A stretch of DNA of 64,000 nt from Acrocarpospora pleiomorpha (GCF_009687885.1 NZ_BLAF01000027.1:79365-143364); one strand, 5' to 3'. Shown: positions 42,107-50,991, counted from the first letter of the stretch. Notes: generated by a model not told the origin, from the letters alone. A program made the numbers and translations.

Positions 42107-42973
42107 ATGCGGGTCGGCCTGGTTGACCTGTTCGACGGATCACCGCAGCGGGACCTGGCCTACCTGCGCGCGTTCGCGCGGACGGCCGAGGAGGCCGGCT
42201 TCTCCTCGCTGTGGCTGCCCGAACACCTGGTCTTCTTCGAGGACTACGAGTCCGCCTACCCCTACCCGGCCGCGCCGAACCCGGCCAACCCCGAGGTGGC
42301 CGAGGTGCACACCTACGGAGAGGGCACGCCCCGGGTGGAGGCGGCCCAGGAGCAGGGGCTGCTCGACGTGCTCCAGACGGCCGCCGAGCTGTGCCGCCAC
42401 ACCACGCGGCTGCGCGTCGGCTCATCGGTGCTGCTGCTGCCGCTGCGCGACCCGCGCCTGCTCGTCCGCGAACTGGCCACGCTCGACCTGCTCACCGGCG
42501 GGCGCTTCGACCTGGGCGTCGGGGTCGGCTGGTCGGCGGAGGAGTACGCCGCCGCCGGGGTGCCCTTCGCCGAGCGCGGCGCGCGCTTCGAGCGCAACCT
42601 GGCCGCCATCCCCGAACTGTGGGCTTCCGGGCGCCCGCTGCCCCGCGTGCTGGTGGGCGGCCAGTCCCGGCCGGCCATCCGCCGCGCCGCCAGGTACGCC
42701 ACCGGCTGGTACCCCTGGAACCTCACCACCGGCGACTTCGCCCGCCACCTGGCCGAGATCGAGGCCGGCCTGCGCGAGCACGGCCGATCCCGCGCCGACT
42801 TCCACGTCATCGCCGGGCTCCGCTTCCACGGCGCCGTCGCCGACCTCCGCCCGGCCGTGGAGCGCTACCTGGAACTCGGCGCCGACAGCGTGAACCTCTC
42901 GCTGCGCATGACACCCGAGACCTACCCCGCCACCATGCGCGAGGTCTCCCGGGCTCTCGGGCTGGCCGCGTGA
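42107..42973 (+). CDS. LLM-class (F420-dependent type) oxidoreductase 3
   Basis: A 288-residue luciferase-like protein: TAEEAGFSSLWLPEHLVFF, RVGSSVLLLPLRDPRLLVRE, LDLLTGGRFDLGVGVGWSAEEY and VLVGGQSRPAIRRAARYATGW. The start and the SGGRFDLGVGVGWS-type motif place it with the TIGR03619 group of F420-dependent enzymes. ATG at 42107 is chosen because AAAGGAG lies 5 bases upstream; ATG at 42083 overlaps the preceding stop but has no ribosome site. Confidence 0.9.
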   Translation: MRVGLVDLFDGSPQRDLAYLRAFARTAEEAGFSSLWLPEHLVFFEDYESAYPYPAAPNPANPEVAEVHTYGEGTPRVEAAQEQGLLDVLQTAAELCRHTTRLRVGSSVLLLPLRDPRLLVRELATLDLLTGGRFDLGVGVGWSAEEYAAAGVPFAERGARFERNLAAIPELWASGRPLPRVLVGGQSRPAIRRAARYATGWYPWNLTTGDFARHLAEIEAGLREHGRSRADFHVIAGLRFHGAVADLRPAVERYLELGADSVNLSLRMTPETYPATMREVSRALGLAA

Positions 42974-44160
42974 CCCGGGACGTGACGGAGTTCCGGGCTC
43001 GGGCGCGGGAGTGGCTGGCCGGGCACGTCCCGCGCGAGCCGCTCGGCCCGTACACCAGCCCCGAGGGGTTCGAGCGGCACCGCGCGTGGGAGCGGGTCCT
43101 GTTCCAGGGCGGCTACGCCGCCGTCGACTGGCCCGAGGAGTACGGCGGGCGCGGCGCGGACCTCTTCCACACCATCGCCTTCGCCGAGGAGTACTACCGC
43201 GCGGGCGCCCCCGCCCGGGTCAACATGGGCGGCCTCTACCTGCTCGGCCCGATCCTGATGAAGTACGGCACCCCGTCGCAGCGCGCCCGCTGGATCCCCC
43301 GGCTGCTGTCCTGCGAGGACATCTGGTGCCAGGGGTTCAGCGAGCCCGAATCCGGCTCCGACCTGGCCTCGCTGCGCACCCAGGCCGTCCGCGAGGGCGA
43401 GGAGTTCGTCGTCAACGGCCAGAAGATCTGGACCTCGCTGGGCGCCTTCGCCGACTGGATCTTCGCGCTGGTGCGCACCGATCCGGAGGCGGGCCGGGAG
43501 AACAAGCACCGGGGGATCACCTTCCTCTGCGTGGACCTGCGCTCGCCCGGGGTGGAGGTCCGCCCGCTGGCCATGGTGGACGGCACCGAGGGCTTCGCCG
43601 AGGTGTTCTTCACCGACGTGCGGGTGCCCGTCGCGAACGCGGTGGGGGAGATCGGCGACGGCTGGCGGGTGGCGATGTCCACGCTCGGCTTCGAGCGCGG
43701 GGCCGTCTTCGGCGACCACGCCAAATACTCGGCCGACGTGGCGTCGTTCGCGGAGCTGGTGCGGGCGCGCGGCCTGGCCGGCGACGCGCTGGCCCTGGAC
43801 GAGCTGGGGCGGCTGTTCGTCGAGACCGAGGTGTACCGGGCCAACGTGTACCGGCTGGCGGAGCTGGCCGAGGGCGGCGCCGATCTGGACGCGCGGGCCA
43901 GCGTCAACAAGCTCTTCTGGACCGAGACGCAGCACCACATCTTCACGGCGGGGCTGGATCTGATGGGCGGGCTGGCCGCCCTGGGCGGCGGCTCGCCCGC
44001 GGCGCGCGCGGCGCTCACCCCGAGGGCCGCCGAGGCCTGGGCGGACTGGCATCACCGGTACTGGTACGCCCGCGCCGCCATGATCTTCGGCGGCACCTCC
44101 GAGATCCAGCGCAACATCATCAGCGAACGCCTGCTCGGCCTGCCCAGGGAGCCCCGGTGA
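42970..44160 (+). CDS. acyl-CoA dehydrogenase 3 (long subunit type)
   Basis: A 396-residue acyl-CoA dehydrogenase with GFSEPESGSDLASLRTQA, FVVNGQKIWTSLGAFADWI and the FAD-binding C terminus IFGGTSEIQRNIISERLLGL. GTG at 42970 overlaps the preceding TGA (GTGA). The following short ACAD begins on its last base, the usual arrangement for alpha2beta2 ACAD pairs in steroid and similar pathways. The two should therefore form one heteromeric enzyme. Confidence 0.93.
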   Translation: MTRDVTEFRARAREWLAGHVPREPLGPYTSPEGFERHRAWERVLFQGGYAAVDWPEEYGGRGADLFHTIAFAEEYYRAGAPARVNMGGLYLLGPILMKYGTPSQRARWIPRLLSCEDIWCQGFSEPESGSDLASLRTQAVREGEEFVVNGQKIWTSLGAFADWIFALVRTDPEAGRENKHRGITFLCVDLRSPGVEVRPLAMVDGTEGFAEVFFTDVRVPVANAVGEIGDGWRVAMSTLGFERGAVFGDHAKYSADVASFAELVRARGLAGDALALDELGRLFVETEVYRANVYRLAELAEGGADLDARASVNKLFWTETQHHIFTAGLDLMGGLAALGGGSPAARAALTPRAAEAWADWHHRYWYARAAMIFGGTSEIQRNIISERLLGLPREPR

Positions 44161-45152
44161 TGAACGTTCCCCTCGATGAGGAGCAGCGTGACCTCCTCGA
44201 GCTGACCCGCCGCCTGCTGGCGGAACACGCGGGCGAGCCGCACCTGCGCCGCCGGATGGACCTGGACGCCGCCCACGACCCGGGCTTGTGGCGGCGGCTG
44301 GCCGGGATCGGCCTGACCTCGGTCGTGCTGGACGAGCGGTGGGGCGGGGCCGGTCTTGGCGAGCACGTGCTGGCCCCCGTACTCCATCTCCTGGGCGAGT
44401 TCGCCGTCCCGGAACCCATCCTGGAAACGATTACAGGCGCCCTCCTGATCCAGGAGTCCTGCCCTGAGGACTTCGCCTCGACCTGGCTCCCACGCATCGC
44501 CTCCGGCGACGCCCTGGTGTCCTTGTCCTTCGGCGCACGCACCCCGGTCGTTCCTTACGCGGCCTCGGCAGACCTGCTCCTGCTCTGCGACGGCGACGTA
44601 ACCGCCGTCGAACAGACCGCGCTGGTAGTTGAGCGACAGGATGCCGTTGATCCGCTTCATCCCCTCTACCGGGTCGCCGGAGAAGGGCGACTGGTGAGCA
44701 CGGACGCTGAAGCCGTGGAACGGGCGTGGACGCGGTTGGTGGCGGGTAGCGCCTGCTTGCTCACTGGAGTGAGCACGCGGCTGCTCGACATGACTGTGGG
44801 GTATGTGAAGACGCGGCACCAGTTCGGCCGGCCGGTTGGGTCCTTTCAGGCGGTTAAGCACAAGCTGGCGGATGTTGCCACGGCAGTGGATCTTTCACAG
44901 GCCGCGGCCTTCGCGGCGTTTCGTGACACTGCCGCCCCCGATGCCGCGATCAGGGCTGCCGTTGCCAAGGCTTATGCGGGTGAGGCGGCCAAACCGGCTG
45001 ATGTCGCGGCGCTTCAGTTACATGGAGGGATCGGGTTCACCTTGGAGTATGGCCTGCAGTTCTGGCTGAAACGGTCGATGTCGGTGTCGGCCATGTATGG
45101 CACCGTCAGAGAGCACCGCCGCGCCCTGGCTGAACGGCTGCTGGCCCGATGA
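44160..45152 (+). CDS. acyl-CoA dehydrogenase 4 (short subunit type)
   Basis: A 330-residue ACAD relative with the C-terminal motifs VKTRHQFGRPVGSFQAVKHK and LQLHGGIGFTLEYGLQFWLKR, but without the full FAD-binding middle; it is the probable partner of the preceding long ACAD. ATG at 44160 shares a base with the preceding TGA (TGATG). Its 3' third is less GC-biased than the neighbours (many T-ending codons around 44700-45050), which might reflect another origin. Its stop overlaps the FadD start by 4 bases. Confidence 0.88.
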   Translation: MNVPLDEEQRDLLELTRRLLAEHAGEPHLRRRMDLDAAHDPGLWRRLAGIGLTSVVLDERWGGAGLGEHVLAPVLHLLGEFAVPEPILETITGALLIQESCPEDFASTWLPRIASGDALVSLSFGARTPVVPYAASADLLLLCDGDVTAVEQTALVVERQDAVDPLHPLYRVAGEGRLVSTDAEAVERAWTRLVAGSACLLTGVSTRLLDMTVGYVKTRHQFGRPVGSFQAVKHKLADVATAVDLSQAAAFAAFRDTAAPDAAIRAAVAKAYAGEAAKPADVAALQLHGGIGFTLEYGLQFWLKRSMSVSAMYGTVREHRRALAERLLAR

Positions 45153-46726
45153 ACCTCCCCGAGCTGGGATTCTGGCGCATCGCCCGAAGGTTCCCCGCGA
45201 ACGTCGCGGCCGTCGAACCGGACGGAACCCAGGTCACGGCGCGCGAACTGCTGGCTCGGGTGAACCGCGTCACCCGACTGCTGCGCTCGCTGGGCCTGAC
45301 GCACGGGGACCGGGTCGCGCTGGTGGCCGCCAACGAGGTCGCCGCGCTGGAGACCGTGCTCGCCTGTCACCAGGCCGGGTGGTATCTGGTCCCGGTCAAC
45401 ACCGCGCTCAGCGCCGCCGAGATCGCCCACATCATCGGTGACTGCGTGCCCGGCGCGGTGGTGACCTCCCCGAAATACGCACCCACCGTGCGCGCCGCCC
45501 TCGACCAGGCGGGCATGGGCGGGGAACGCCGGTTCGCCACGGCACCCGCCGACGGCTTCCGTGTGCTGGCCGACGCCGCCTCGCCGTACCCGGGGGAGTG
45601 GGTCGAGGATCGCGCGGCCGGTGCCTTCATGGCCTACACCTCCGGCACCACCGGACGCCCGAAAGGCGTGCTGAGGGCCCTCGTCACCGGCGACCCCGAC
45701 GATGTCTTCGCCGCCGGCGCGGCCTGGCAGCTGGGCATGTTCGAGGTCGAGCCGTTCAAGGACGGCACCCACCTGGTGACCTCCCCGCTGTCCCACACGG
45801 CGGTGAACGGGCTGGCGCTGACCTCGCTGCACCTGGGACACCGGGTGGTCCTGATGGAGCGGTTCGACGCCGAAGGCATGCTCCGGCTGATCGAGCGAGA
45901 GCGGGTGACCACGACACACGTGGTGCCCACCCAGATGCACCGGCTCCTCGCCCTCGATCCAGAGGTCCGCGGATCCTACGACATATCCAGCATGCGCAAC
46001 CTGATCCATGGCGCAGGCCCCTGCCCACCGGCGGTCAAACGCGGCATCATCGACTGGTTCGGCCCGGTGGTCTACGAGTACTACGGGGCCAGCGAGGCCG
46101 CCGGGACGGTCATCTCCGCCCGCGAGTGGCTGGCCAGGCCGGGCAGCGTCGGCCGGGCCCAGCCGGGCGCCGCCGTCCGGATCATGGACGAGCACGGGCG
46201 CGAGCTCGGCCCCGGCGAGCGGGGCCGGGTCTACCTGGAGATGGGCCCCCGGGCCTTCGAGTACCGGGGCGACCCGGACAAGACCAGGTCCAGCGTCGTC
46301 GACGACTACGTGACCGTGGGCGACCTCGGTTACCTCGACGAGGACGGGTACCTCTTCCTGCTCGGCCGGACCGCCGAGGTGATCGTCTCCGGCGGGGTCA
46401 ACGTCTACCCGGCCGAGGTGGAGGCCGCGCTGCTGGAACACCCGGGAATCGCCGACGCCGGGGTCGTCGGGGTGCCCGACCAGGAGTGGGGCGAGATCGT
46501 CTGCGCGGTGATCCAGCCGACCGAGGCCGCCCGCGAGCACGCCGCCGGACCCGGCTTCCGCGAGGAGATCATCGCCTTCTGCCGCGATCGGATCGCCGGG
46601 TTCAAGCTGCCCCGGCGGATCGAGGTGGTGGACAGCCTCCCGCGCGGCGCGAACGGGAAACTCCGCAAACACCTGCTGCTGCCGAACGGAGATCCGGGTG
46701 AAACCCCTGCCCCTGCCCACCCCTGA
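45149..46726 (+). CDS. AMP-forming acyl-CoA synthetase 1 (FadD-like)
   Basis: A 525-residue adenylating enzyme that activates a carboxylic acid with ATP and CoA. ATP-binding motif YTSGTTGRPKGV near residue 164, a second motif YEYYGASEAAGTV near 308, GDLGYLDEDGYLFLLGR and the C-terminal PRGANGKLRK with the catalytic Lys. ATG at 45149 overlaps the ACAD stop (ATGA). In this context it probably loads the imported acid or a ring fragment. Confidence 0.92.
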   Translation: MNLPELGFWRIARRFPANVAAVEPDGTQVTARELLARVNRVTRLLRSLGLTHGDRVALVAANEVAALETVLACHQAGWYLVPVNTALSAAEIAHIIGDCVPGAVVTSPKYAPTVRAALDQAGMGGERRFATAPADGFRVLADAASPYPGEWVEDRAAGAFMAYTSGTTGRPKGVLRALVTGDPDDVFAAGAAWQLGMFEVEPFKDGTHLVTSPLSHTAVNGLALTSLHLGHRVVLMERFDAEGMLRLIERERVTTTHVVPTQMHRLLALDPEVRGSYDISSMRNLIHGAGPCPPAVKRGIIDWFGPVVYEYYGASEAAGTVISAREWLARPGSVGRAQPGAAVRIMDEHGRELGPGERGRVYLEMGPRAFEYRGDPDKTRSSVVDDYVTVGDLGYLDEDGYLFLLGRTAEVIVSGGVNVYPAEVEAALLEHPGIADAGVVGVPDQEWGEIVCAVIQPTEAAREHAAGPGFREEIIAFCRDRIAGFKLPRRIEVVDSLPRGANGKLRKHLLLPNGDPGETPAPAHP

Positions 46727-47081
46727 CACCGCCGCGTTCTTCGCGGCCGTGGACGCGGGCGAACTGAAAGTGCCCCGGTGCGGCGCGTGCGGCGGCTTCT
46801 TCCTCTACCCGCGCGCCTACTGCCCGGCCTGCACGTCCGACCAGGTGACCCTGGAACCGGTCTCCGGCCGGGCCACCCTCGAGTCGTACGTGATCAACCA
46901 CCGGGCCGCGCCCGGCTTCGAGGACGACGTGCCGTACGTGGTGGGGGTCGTCCGCCTGGCCGAAGGGCCCACGCTGTTCGCCGGGATCGCCGGGGAACCG
47001 GTCATCGACGGCGAGCTCGAAGCGTTCTTCGAAGCCCGGGGCGAGCGGAAAGTCCTCCGATTCAGAAAGGCGGCCGGATGA
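46698..47081 (+). CDS. DUF35 zinc-ribbon/OB-fold protein (ChsH2-type)
   Basis: A 127-residue DUF35 protein: zinc ribbon CGACGGFFLYPRAYCPAC at about residues 28-45, then an OB fold. Such proteins bind and are required by Ltp2-type aldolases and some thiolases. GTG at 46698 has CGGAG 6 bases upstream and overlaps the end of the FadD gene by 29 bases. The next gene, an Ltp2-like protein, overlaps its stop (ATGA), which is the order seen for the ChsH2-Ltp2 steroid aldolase pair. Confidence 0.9.
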   Translation: MKPLPLPTPDTAAFFAAVDAGELKVPRCGACGGFFLYPRAYCPACTSDQVTLEPVSGRATLESYVINHRAAPGFEDDVPYVVGVVRLAEGPTLFAGIAGEPVIDGELEAFFEARGERKVLRFRKAAG

Positions 47082-48223
47082 GCCTCCGGGGCAGGATCGC
47101 CGTCGTCGGCGCGGCCGAGACCGGCCGCATCGGCAAGGTGCCCGACATGTCCGCGCTGGAGCTGCACGCCCAGGCGGCCGTCAACGCGCTCCGCGACGCG
47201 GGCCTCACCCCGAAGGACGTGGACGGCGTGGCCTCGGCGGGGGAGTCGCCCGTCGACGTGGCCGACTACCTGGGGATCGTCCCGGAATACCTGGACGGCA
47301 CCAACGTCGGCGGCAGCTCCTTCATGCTGCACGTGCGGCACGCCATGGCCGCCATCGCCTCCGGGCTCTGCGCCACCGTGCTGGTCACCCACGGCGAGTC
47401 GGGACGCTCCCGGGTGGGCATGGTCCCGTGGGCGCCCGCGCCACAGTCGTTCATGGCGCAGTTCGAGGTCCCGCACGGCCCGCTCGGCGCGCCTTCGCTG
47501 TTCCCGATCGGCGTGCGCAGATACATGCACAGGTACGGGATGACCGAGGAGCAACTGGCCATGGTCCCGGTCGTCCAGCGCCAGTGGGCGGCGCGCAACC
47601 CACGCGCCAGGCTCCGCGACCCCATCACGGTCGAGGACGTTTTCGCCTCGCCCGTGATCGCCGACCCCATCCACCTGCTGCACTGCTGCCTGGTCACCGA
47701 CGGCGGCGGCGCGCTGGTGCTCACCTCGGCCGAGCGTGCCCGCGACCACCGCGCGCCCGTCTACGTGCTGGGCGCGGGCGAGTCCAGCGAGTCCTCGGTC
47801 GTCTCGGGGCTGCGCGACCTGACTTCCTCCCGCGCCATCGAGCTGGGCGGCGCGGCGGCCATACGCCAGGCCGAAATCTCCCACGGCGACGTGGACCACC
47901 TGATGATCTACGACGCGTTCGCGCACGTCCCCGTGTACGGCCTGGAGGACCTCGGCTTCGTGAAGCGGGGCGAGGCGCCCGCCTTCATCGCCGAAGGGAA
48001 CACCGCGCCCGGCGGCCCGCTGCCGATGAACACCAACGGCGGCGGCCTCTCCTACACCCACACCGGCATGTACGGCATGTTCGCCATCCAGGAATCGGTG
48101 CGCCAGGTGCGCGGAACCGCGGCCGCGCAGGTCCCCGGGGTCGAGGTCAGCCTGGTCACCGGAGTCGGCGGCATGTTCATGAGCTCGGGCACGCTGGTGC
48201 TGGGCAGTGCCCGAGCGCTCTGA
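47078..48223 (+). CDS. Ltp2-like retro-aldolase (thiolase fold, no nucleophile Cys)
   Basis: A 381-residue thiolase-fold protein. At the position of the thiolase nucleophile it reads GTNVGGSSFMLHV, with Ser 80/81 instead of Cys, and near the C terminus NTNGGGLSYTHTGMYG, a Tyr-containing segment as in Ltp2. Ltp2 catalyses retro-aldol release of a ketone and propionyl- or acetyl-CoA from a branched 3-hydroxyacyl-CoA and needs a DUF35 partner, present here directly upstream. ATG at 47078 overlaps the DUF35 stop. It is the last gene of the large plus-strand operon. Confidence 0.9.
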   Translation: MSLRGRIAVVGAAETGRIGKVPDMSALELHAQAAVNALRDAGLTPKDVDGVASAGESPVDVADYLGIVPEYLDGTNVGGSSFMLHVRHAMAAIASGLCATVLVTHGESGRSRVGMVPWAPAPQSFMAQFEVPHGPLGAPSLFPIGVRRYMHRYGMTEEQLAMVPVVQRQWAARNPRARLRDPITVEDVFASPVIADPIHLLHCCLVTDGGGALVLTSAERARDHRAPVYVLGAGESSESSVVSGLRDLTSSRAIELGGAAAIRQAEISHGDVDHLMIYDAFAHVPVYGLEDLGFVKRGEAPAFIAEGNTAPGGPLPMNTNGGGLSYTHTGMYGMFAIQESVRQVRGTAAAQVPGVEVSLVTGVGGMFMSSGTLVLGSARAL

Positions 48224-48238
48224 CCTACTCCCTCTGAC

Positions 48239-48709
48239 CTACTCCCCGGGCAGGAACTTCACCAGCGCGGTCCGCCTGGCGCGGCAGACCACGACGTCGT
48301 CCTGGTTGAGGCCCCGGTGCTCCAGCGTCACGATGCCCTGGCCCGGCCGCGACGCGGACGGACGCTTGTCGATGATCTCGCTCTCGCAGTACAGGGTGTC
48401 CCCGATGAACACCGGCGCGGGGAAGGCGATCTCGCCGAAGCCGAGGTTGGCCACCGTGGTCTTCTGGGTCAGGTCGCCGACCCCGATCCCGCCCACGATG
48501 GCCAGCGTGAGCAGGCTGTTCACCAGCCGCTGCCCGAACTCGCTCTCGGCCGAGCGGACCGCGTCCAGGTGCAGGGTCTGGGTGTTCATGGTGATGCTGC
48601 AGAACAGCACGTTGTCGGCCTCGGTGATGGTTCGGCCGGGTTCGTGCTTGAAGATGTCACCGACGTGCATCTCCTCGAAGTAGAGCCCGCGCCTGGTGTG
48701 TACGGTCAC
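48239..48709 (-). CDS. MaoC-like single hot-dog hydratase
   Basis: A 156-residue MaoC/mesaconyl-CoA-hydratase-like protein: YFEEMHVGDIFKHEPGRTITEAD at the start (quoted in pieces YFEEMHVGD and PGRTITEADNVLF), NTQTLHLD, FGQRLVNSLLTLAIVGG and VTLEHRGLNQDD. It would hydrate or dehydrate a short or branched enoyl-CoA. GTG at 48709 has GAGGA 6 bases upstream. It is the second gene of a minus-strand operon after the CoA transferase and converges with the Ltp2-like gene. Confidence 0.9.
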   Translation of the reverse strand: MTVHTRRGLYFEEMHVGDIFKHEPGRTITEADNVLFCSITMNTQTLHLDAVRSAESEFGQRLVNSLLTLAIVGGIGVGDLTQKTTVANLGFGEIAFPAPVFIGDTLYCESEIIDKRPSASRPGQGIVTLEHRGLNQDDVVVCRARRTALVKFLPGE

Positions 48710-48718
48710 GCTTTTTCC

Positions 48719-49954
48719 TCATTTCGTCAGTCCGGCCCGGTGATTGGGGTGGGCGATATGGGCGAGCGACTCGGCGCGCTCAGTCGTGGTCTTGCCGCGC
48801 AGCCAGGCGACGCCGTACTCGGTCACGACCGCGTCGGGTGTGTGCCGGGGGATGGTGGCCACCGCGCCGGGGGCCAGGGCGGGGACGATCCGGCTGTGTT
48901 TCCCGTCGGGGGTGGTGGACGCCATGGCGATCACGGACAGGCCGCCGGGGGAGCCGTGGGCGGACTCGGCGAAGTCGGCGGCGCCGCCGACCCCGCTGAC
49001 CTGCCTCTCCCGCACGGTCTCGGCGTTGACCTGGCCGAGCAGGTCGACCTCGACGGCCGAGTTGACCGACACCAGGCCGGGCAGGCCGCCCAGGTGACGC
49101 GGCGTGTGGCCGGTGCGGCTGTCGAAGACGCCGATGGAGGGGTTGCCGTCGGCGAACTCCATCAGCGTGCGGGTGCCCATGAGCTCCACGGCCGAGACGG
49201 CGGGGCCGGGCATCATGTCCAGCGGGCTGAGCACGCCCTGCTGGAAGAGCGCCACCATGGCGTCGGTGGCCATGCCGACCACCCGGACGCCGCGCAGGCC
49301 GCTGCCGGCCAGGGCGTGAATGAGGGACTCGGGGACCGAGCCGAGGCCGAACTGCAGCACGGGCCGGTCCGGCAGCAGGTCCAGCACGTGCGCCGCGATG
49401 CGGTCGCCGAGGGGGTCGCGGGCCGCCTCGTGGTACTCGCACATCGGGGTGTCGGCCTCCACCAGCGCGGTGAGCTCCGAGACGTGCACGGCGGTGTCGC
49501 CGTGGGTGCGGGGGACCAGCGGGTCGACCTCGGCGAGCACCACCTTCGCCCGGGTGACCGCCGCCCTGACGTAGCTGGCCGAAGGGCCCAGGCTGCAGTA
49601 GCCGTTGCGGTCCGGCGGGGAGACCCGTACCAGCGCGGCGTCGGTGCGCCAGTGATCGAGCAGGGCGGGGACGGCGGAGGCGCGGGCGGGCACATACTCG
49701 GCGGCGTGCCTGGCCGGGCCGTACGGATGCCAGGTGAGGTAGCGCAGGTGGCCCTCGCGCACCGCGTCGAGGAACGGGTAACCGCCCAGTTGCAGCCCCG
49801 AGTAGAGGGTGGGGGCGGGCAGCAGGTCCGCGGTCTCGCCGAGGGCGCGGAGCAGGGTCTCCGGGGTGCCGCAGCCGGGTGCGCCCACGACGCGGGCGTT
49901 CTCGGGGAGCAGGCGGATGGCCTGGCCCGGCGGGAGCGTGGCGGGAAGTGGCAT
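48719..49954 (-). CDS. acetyl-CoA hydrolase/transferase family CoA transferase
   Basis: A 411-residue CoA transferase of the acetyl-CoA hydrolase/4-hydroxybutyrate CoA-transferase family: LVRVSPPDRNGYCSLGPSASY, LQFGLGSVPESLIHAL, EFADGNPSIGVFD and the C-terminal TPDAVVTEYGVAWLRGKT. It moves CoA between acids, for example from acetyl-CoA to the free substrate acid. ATG at 49954 is chosen; the in-frame TTG at 50017 lies inside operator 5. Its promoter has a -35 within that operator. Confidence 0.88.
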   Translation of the reverse strand: MPLPATLPPGQAIRLLPENARVVGAPGCGTPETLLRALGETADLLPAPTLYSGLQLGGYPFLDAVREGHLRYLTWHPYGPARHAAEYVPARASAVPALLDHWRTDAALVRVSPPDRNGYCSLGPSASYVRAAVTRAKVVLAEVDPLVPRTHGDTAVHVSELTALVEADTPMCEYHEAARDPLGDRIAAHVLDLLPDRPVLQFGLGSVPESLIHALAGSGLRGVRVVGMATDAMVALFQQGVLSPLDMMPGPAVSAVELMGTRTLMEFADGNPSIGVFDSRTGHTPRHLGGLPGLVSVNSAVEVDLLGQVNAETVRERQVSGVGGAADFAESAHGSPGGLSVIAMASTTPDGKHSRIVPALAPGAVATIPRHTPDAVVTEYGVAWLRGKTTTERAESLAHIAHPNHRAGLTK

Positions 49955-49988
49955 GAAGGGCGGCCAATCGTCGTGCGGGCAACGCCTA

Positions 49989-50017
49989 ACCGTAGTGTCG
50001 GAGAGATAGTGAAGCAA
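49989..50017 (-). promoter_or_regulatory. promoter of the CoA transferase operon
   Basis: Reading the minus strand: -35 TTGCTT (50017-50012), 17-base spacer, -10 TACGGT (49994-49989). The -35 is the right half of operator 5. Confidence 0.6.
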
Positions 50018-50024
50018 GTGCTTG
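50011..50024. promoter_or_regulatory. TetR-type operator 5
   Basis: GAAGCAAGTGCTTG. Read as AGCAAGTGCTTGAT it also fits the KstR2 consensus A-n-CAAG-nn-CTTG-n-T exactly. Confidence 0.78.
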
Positions 50025-50031
50025 ATTTACC

Positions 50032-50061
50032 TTGACACGGATCGCGCGACCTGGATAGCTT
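50032..50061 (+). promoter_or_regulatory. promoter of the Liv-type transporter operon
   Basis: -35 TTGACA (50032-50037), 18-base spacer, -10 TAGCTT (50056-50061). Operator 5 lies just upstream and operator 6 at the expected transcription start. Confidence 0.7.
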
Positions 50062-50066
50062 CCGGT

Positions 50067-50080
50067 AAAGCGAGCGCTTG
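50067..50080. promoter_or_regulatory. TetR-type operator 6
   Basis: AAAGCGAGCGCTTG, directly downstream of the -10 of the transporter promoter. Confidence 0.72.
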
Positions 50081-50103
50081 ATTTGTGGGTTCCCGGAGGA
50101 AGC

Positions 50104-50991
50104 GTGACCCTAGTCATCCAACAACTCGTGAACGGCCTCGCTCTCGGTGCCGTCTACGCTCTCTTCGGCGTGGGTTTCGCGCTGATCCTCACCAAGATGG
50201 GCATCCTGAACGTCGCCCACGGCACCTTCGCCACCTGGGGCGCGTTAGTCGCCTACTTCGCGGTGGCCGAGCTGGGCCTGCCCTTCCCCCTCGCGCTGGC
50301 GGCCGGCGTGCTGGCCGCCGGGATCATCGGCGTGCTGACCGACCTGGTGGCCTTCGAGCCGCTGCGCCGCCGGGGCGCCGGCACGTTCGCGCCCATCATC
50401 TCCTCCATCGGGATGTGGATCGTGCTGCTCACCGTGGCGCAGGCGGTCGGCGGCGGCTCCGCGACCAGCTTCCCCGACCACGCGATCCCGGCCGGGCCGA
50501 TCCGGCTGGGCGGCCTGGTGATCCTCCCGGCGCAGCTGCTCACCATCGCCGCCGCGCTGCTGGTCGCCTTCGGGTTGCACCTGGCGCTCGTCAGGACTCG
50601 GTTCGGCGCCGCCGTGCGCGCGATCTCCGCCGATCCGAGGTCGGCCACCATCGTGGGGGTCAACGCGGCCCGCACGCTCCGGGTGGTCGCCTTCACCGCG
50701 GCGGCCATCGCCGGTCTGGCGGGCGTGCTGGCCGGTCTTTCCTCCAACAACGTCTCGTTCGACCTGGGCGAGGCGCTGCTGCTCAAGGGCTTCGCCGCGG
50801 TGGTCGTCGGCGGGTACGGCGACATCCGCGGGGCCGCCCTGGCCGGTTTCCTGATCGGCATCCTCGAAGTGGTCAGCGCCCAGTACATCTCCTCGGGCTT
50901 CCGCGACGCGATCACCTTCGGGGTGCTGCTGGTCATCCTCGTGGCCCGGCCCCAGGGCATGTTCGGCGAGCGCCGGCTGGTGCGCGCATGA
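50104..50991 (+). CDS. Liv-type ABC transporter permease (LivH-like)
   Basis: A 295-residue membrane protein with about eight hydrophobic segments. LVNGLALGAVYALFGVGFAL at the start and the cytoplasmic loop ADPRSATIVGVNAARTLRVV, which contacts the ATPases, are typical of LivH. GTG at 50104 lies directly after GGAGGAAGC. It is the first of four overlapping transporter genes. Confidence 0.93.
   Translation: MTLVIQQLVNGLALGAVYALFGVGFALILTKMGILNVAHGTFATWGALVAYFAVAELGLPFPLALAAGVLAAGIIGVLTDLVAFEPLRRRGAGTFAPIISSIGMWIVLLTVAQAVGGGSATSFPDHAIPAGPIRLGGLVILPAQLLTIAAALLVAFGLHLALVRTRFGAAVRAISADPRSATIVGVNAARTLRVVAFTAAAIAGLAGVLAGLSSNNVSFDLGEALLLKGFAAVVVGGYGDIRGAALAGFLIGILEVVSAQYISSGFRDAITFGVLLVILVARPQGMFGERRLVRA

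Noticed and set aside
48219..48247. Short direct repeat CTCTGACCTACTCCC at the thiolase/MaoC junction
   Set aside because: A two-copy 15-base repeat at two stop codons is probably simple slippage; no function is suggested.
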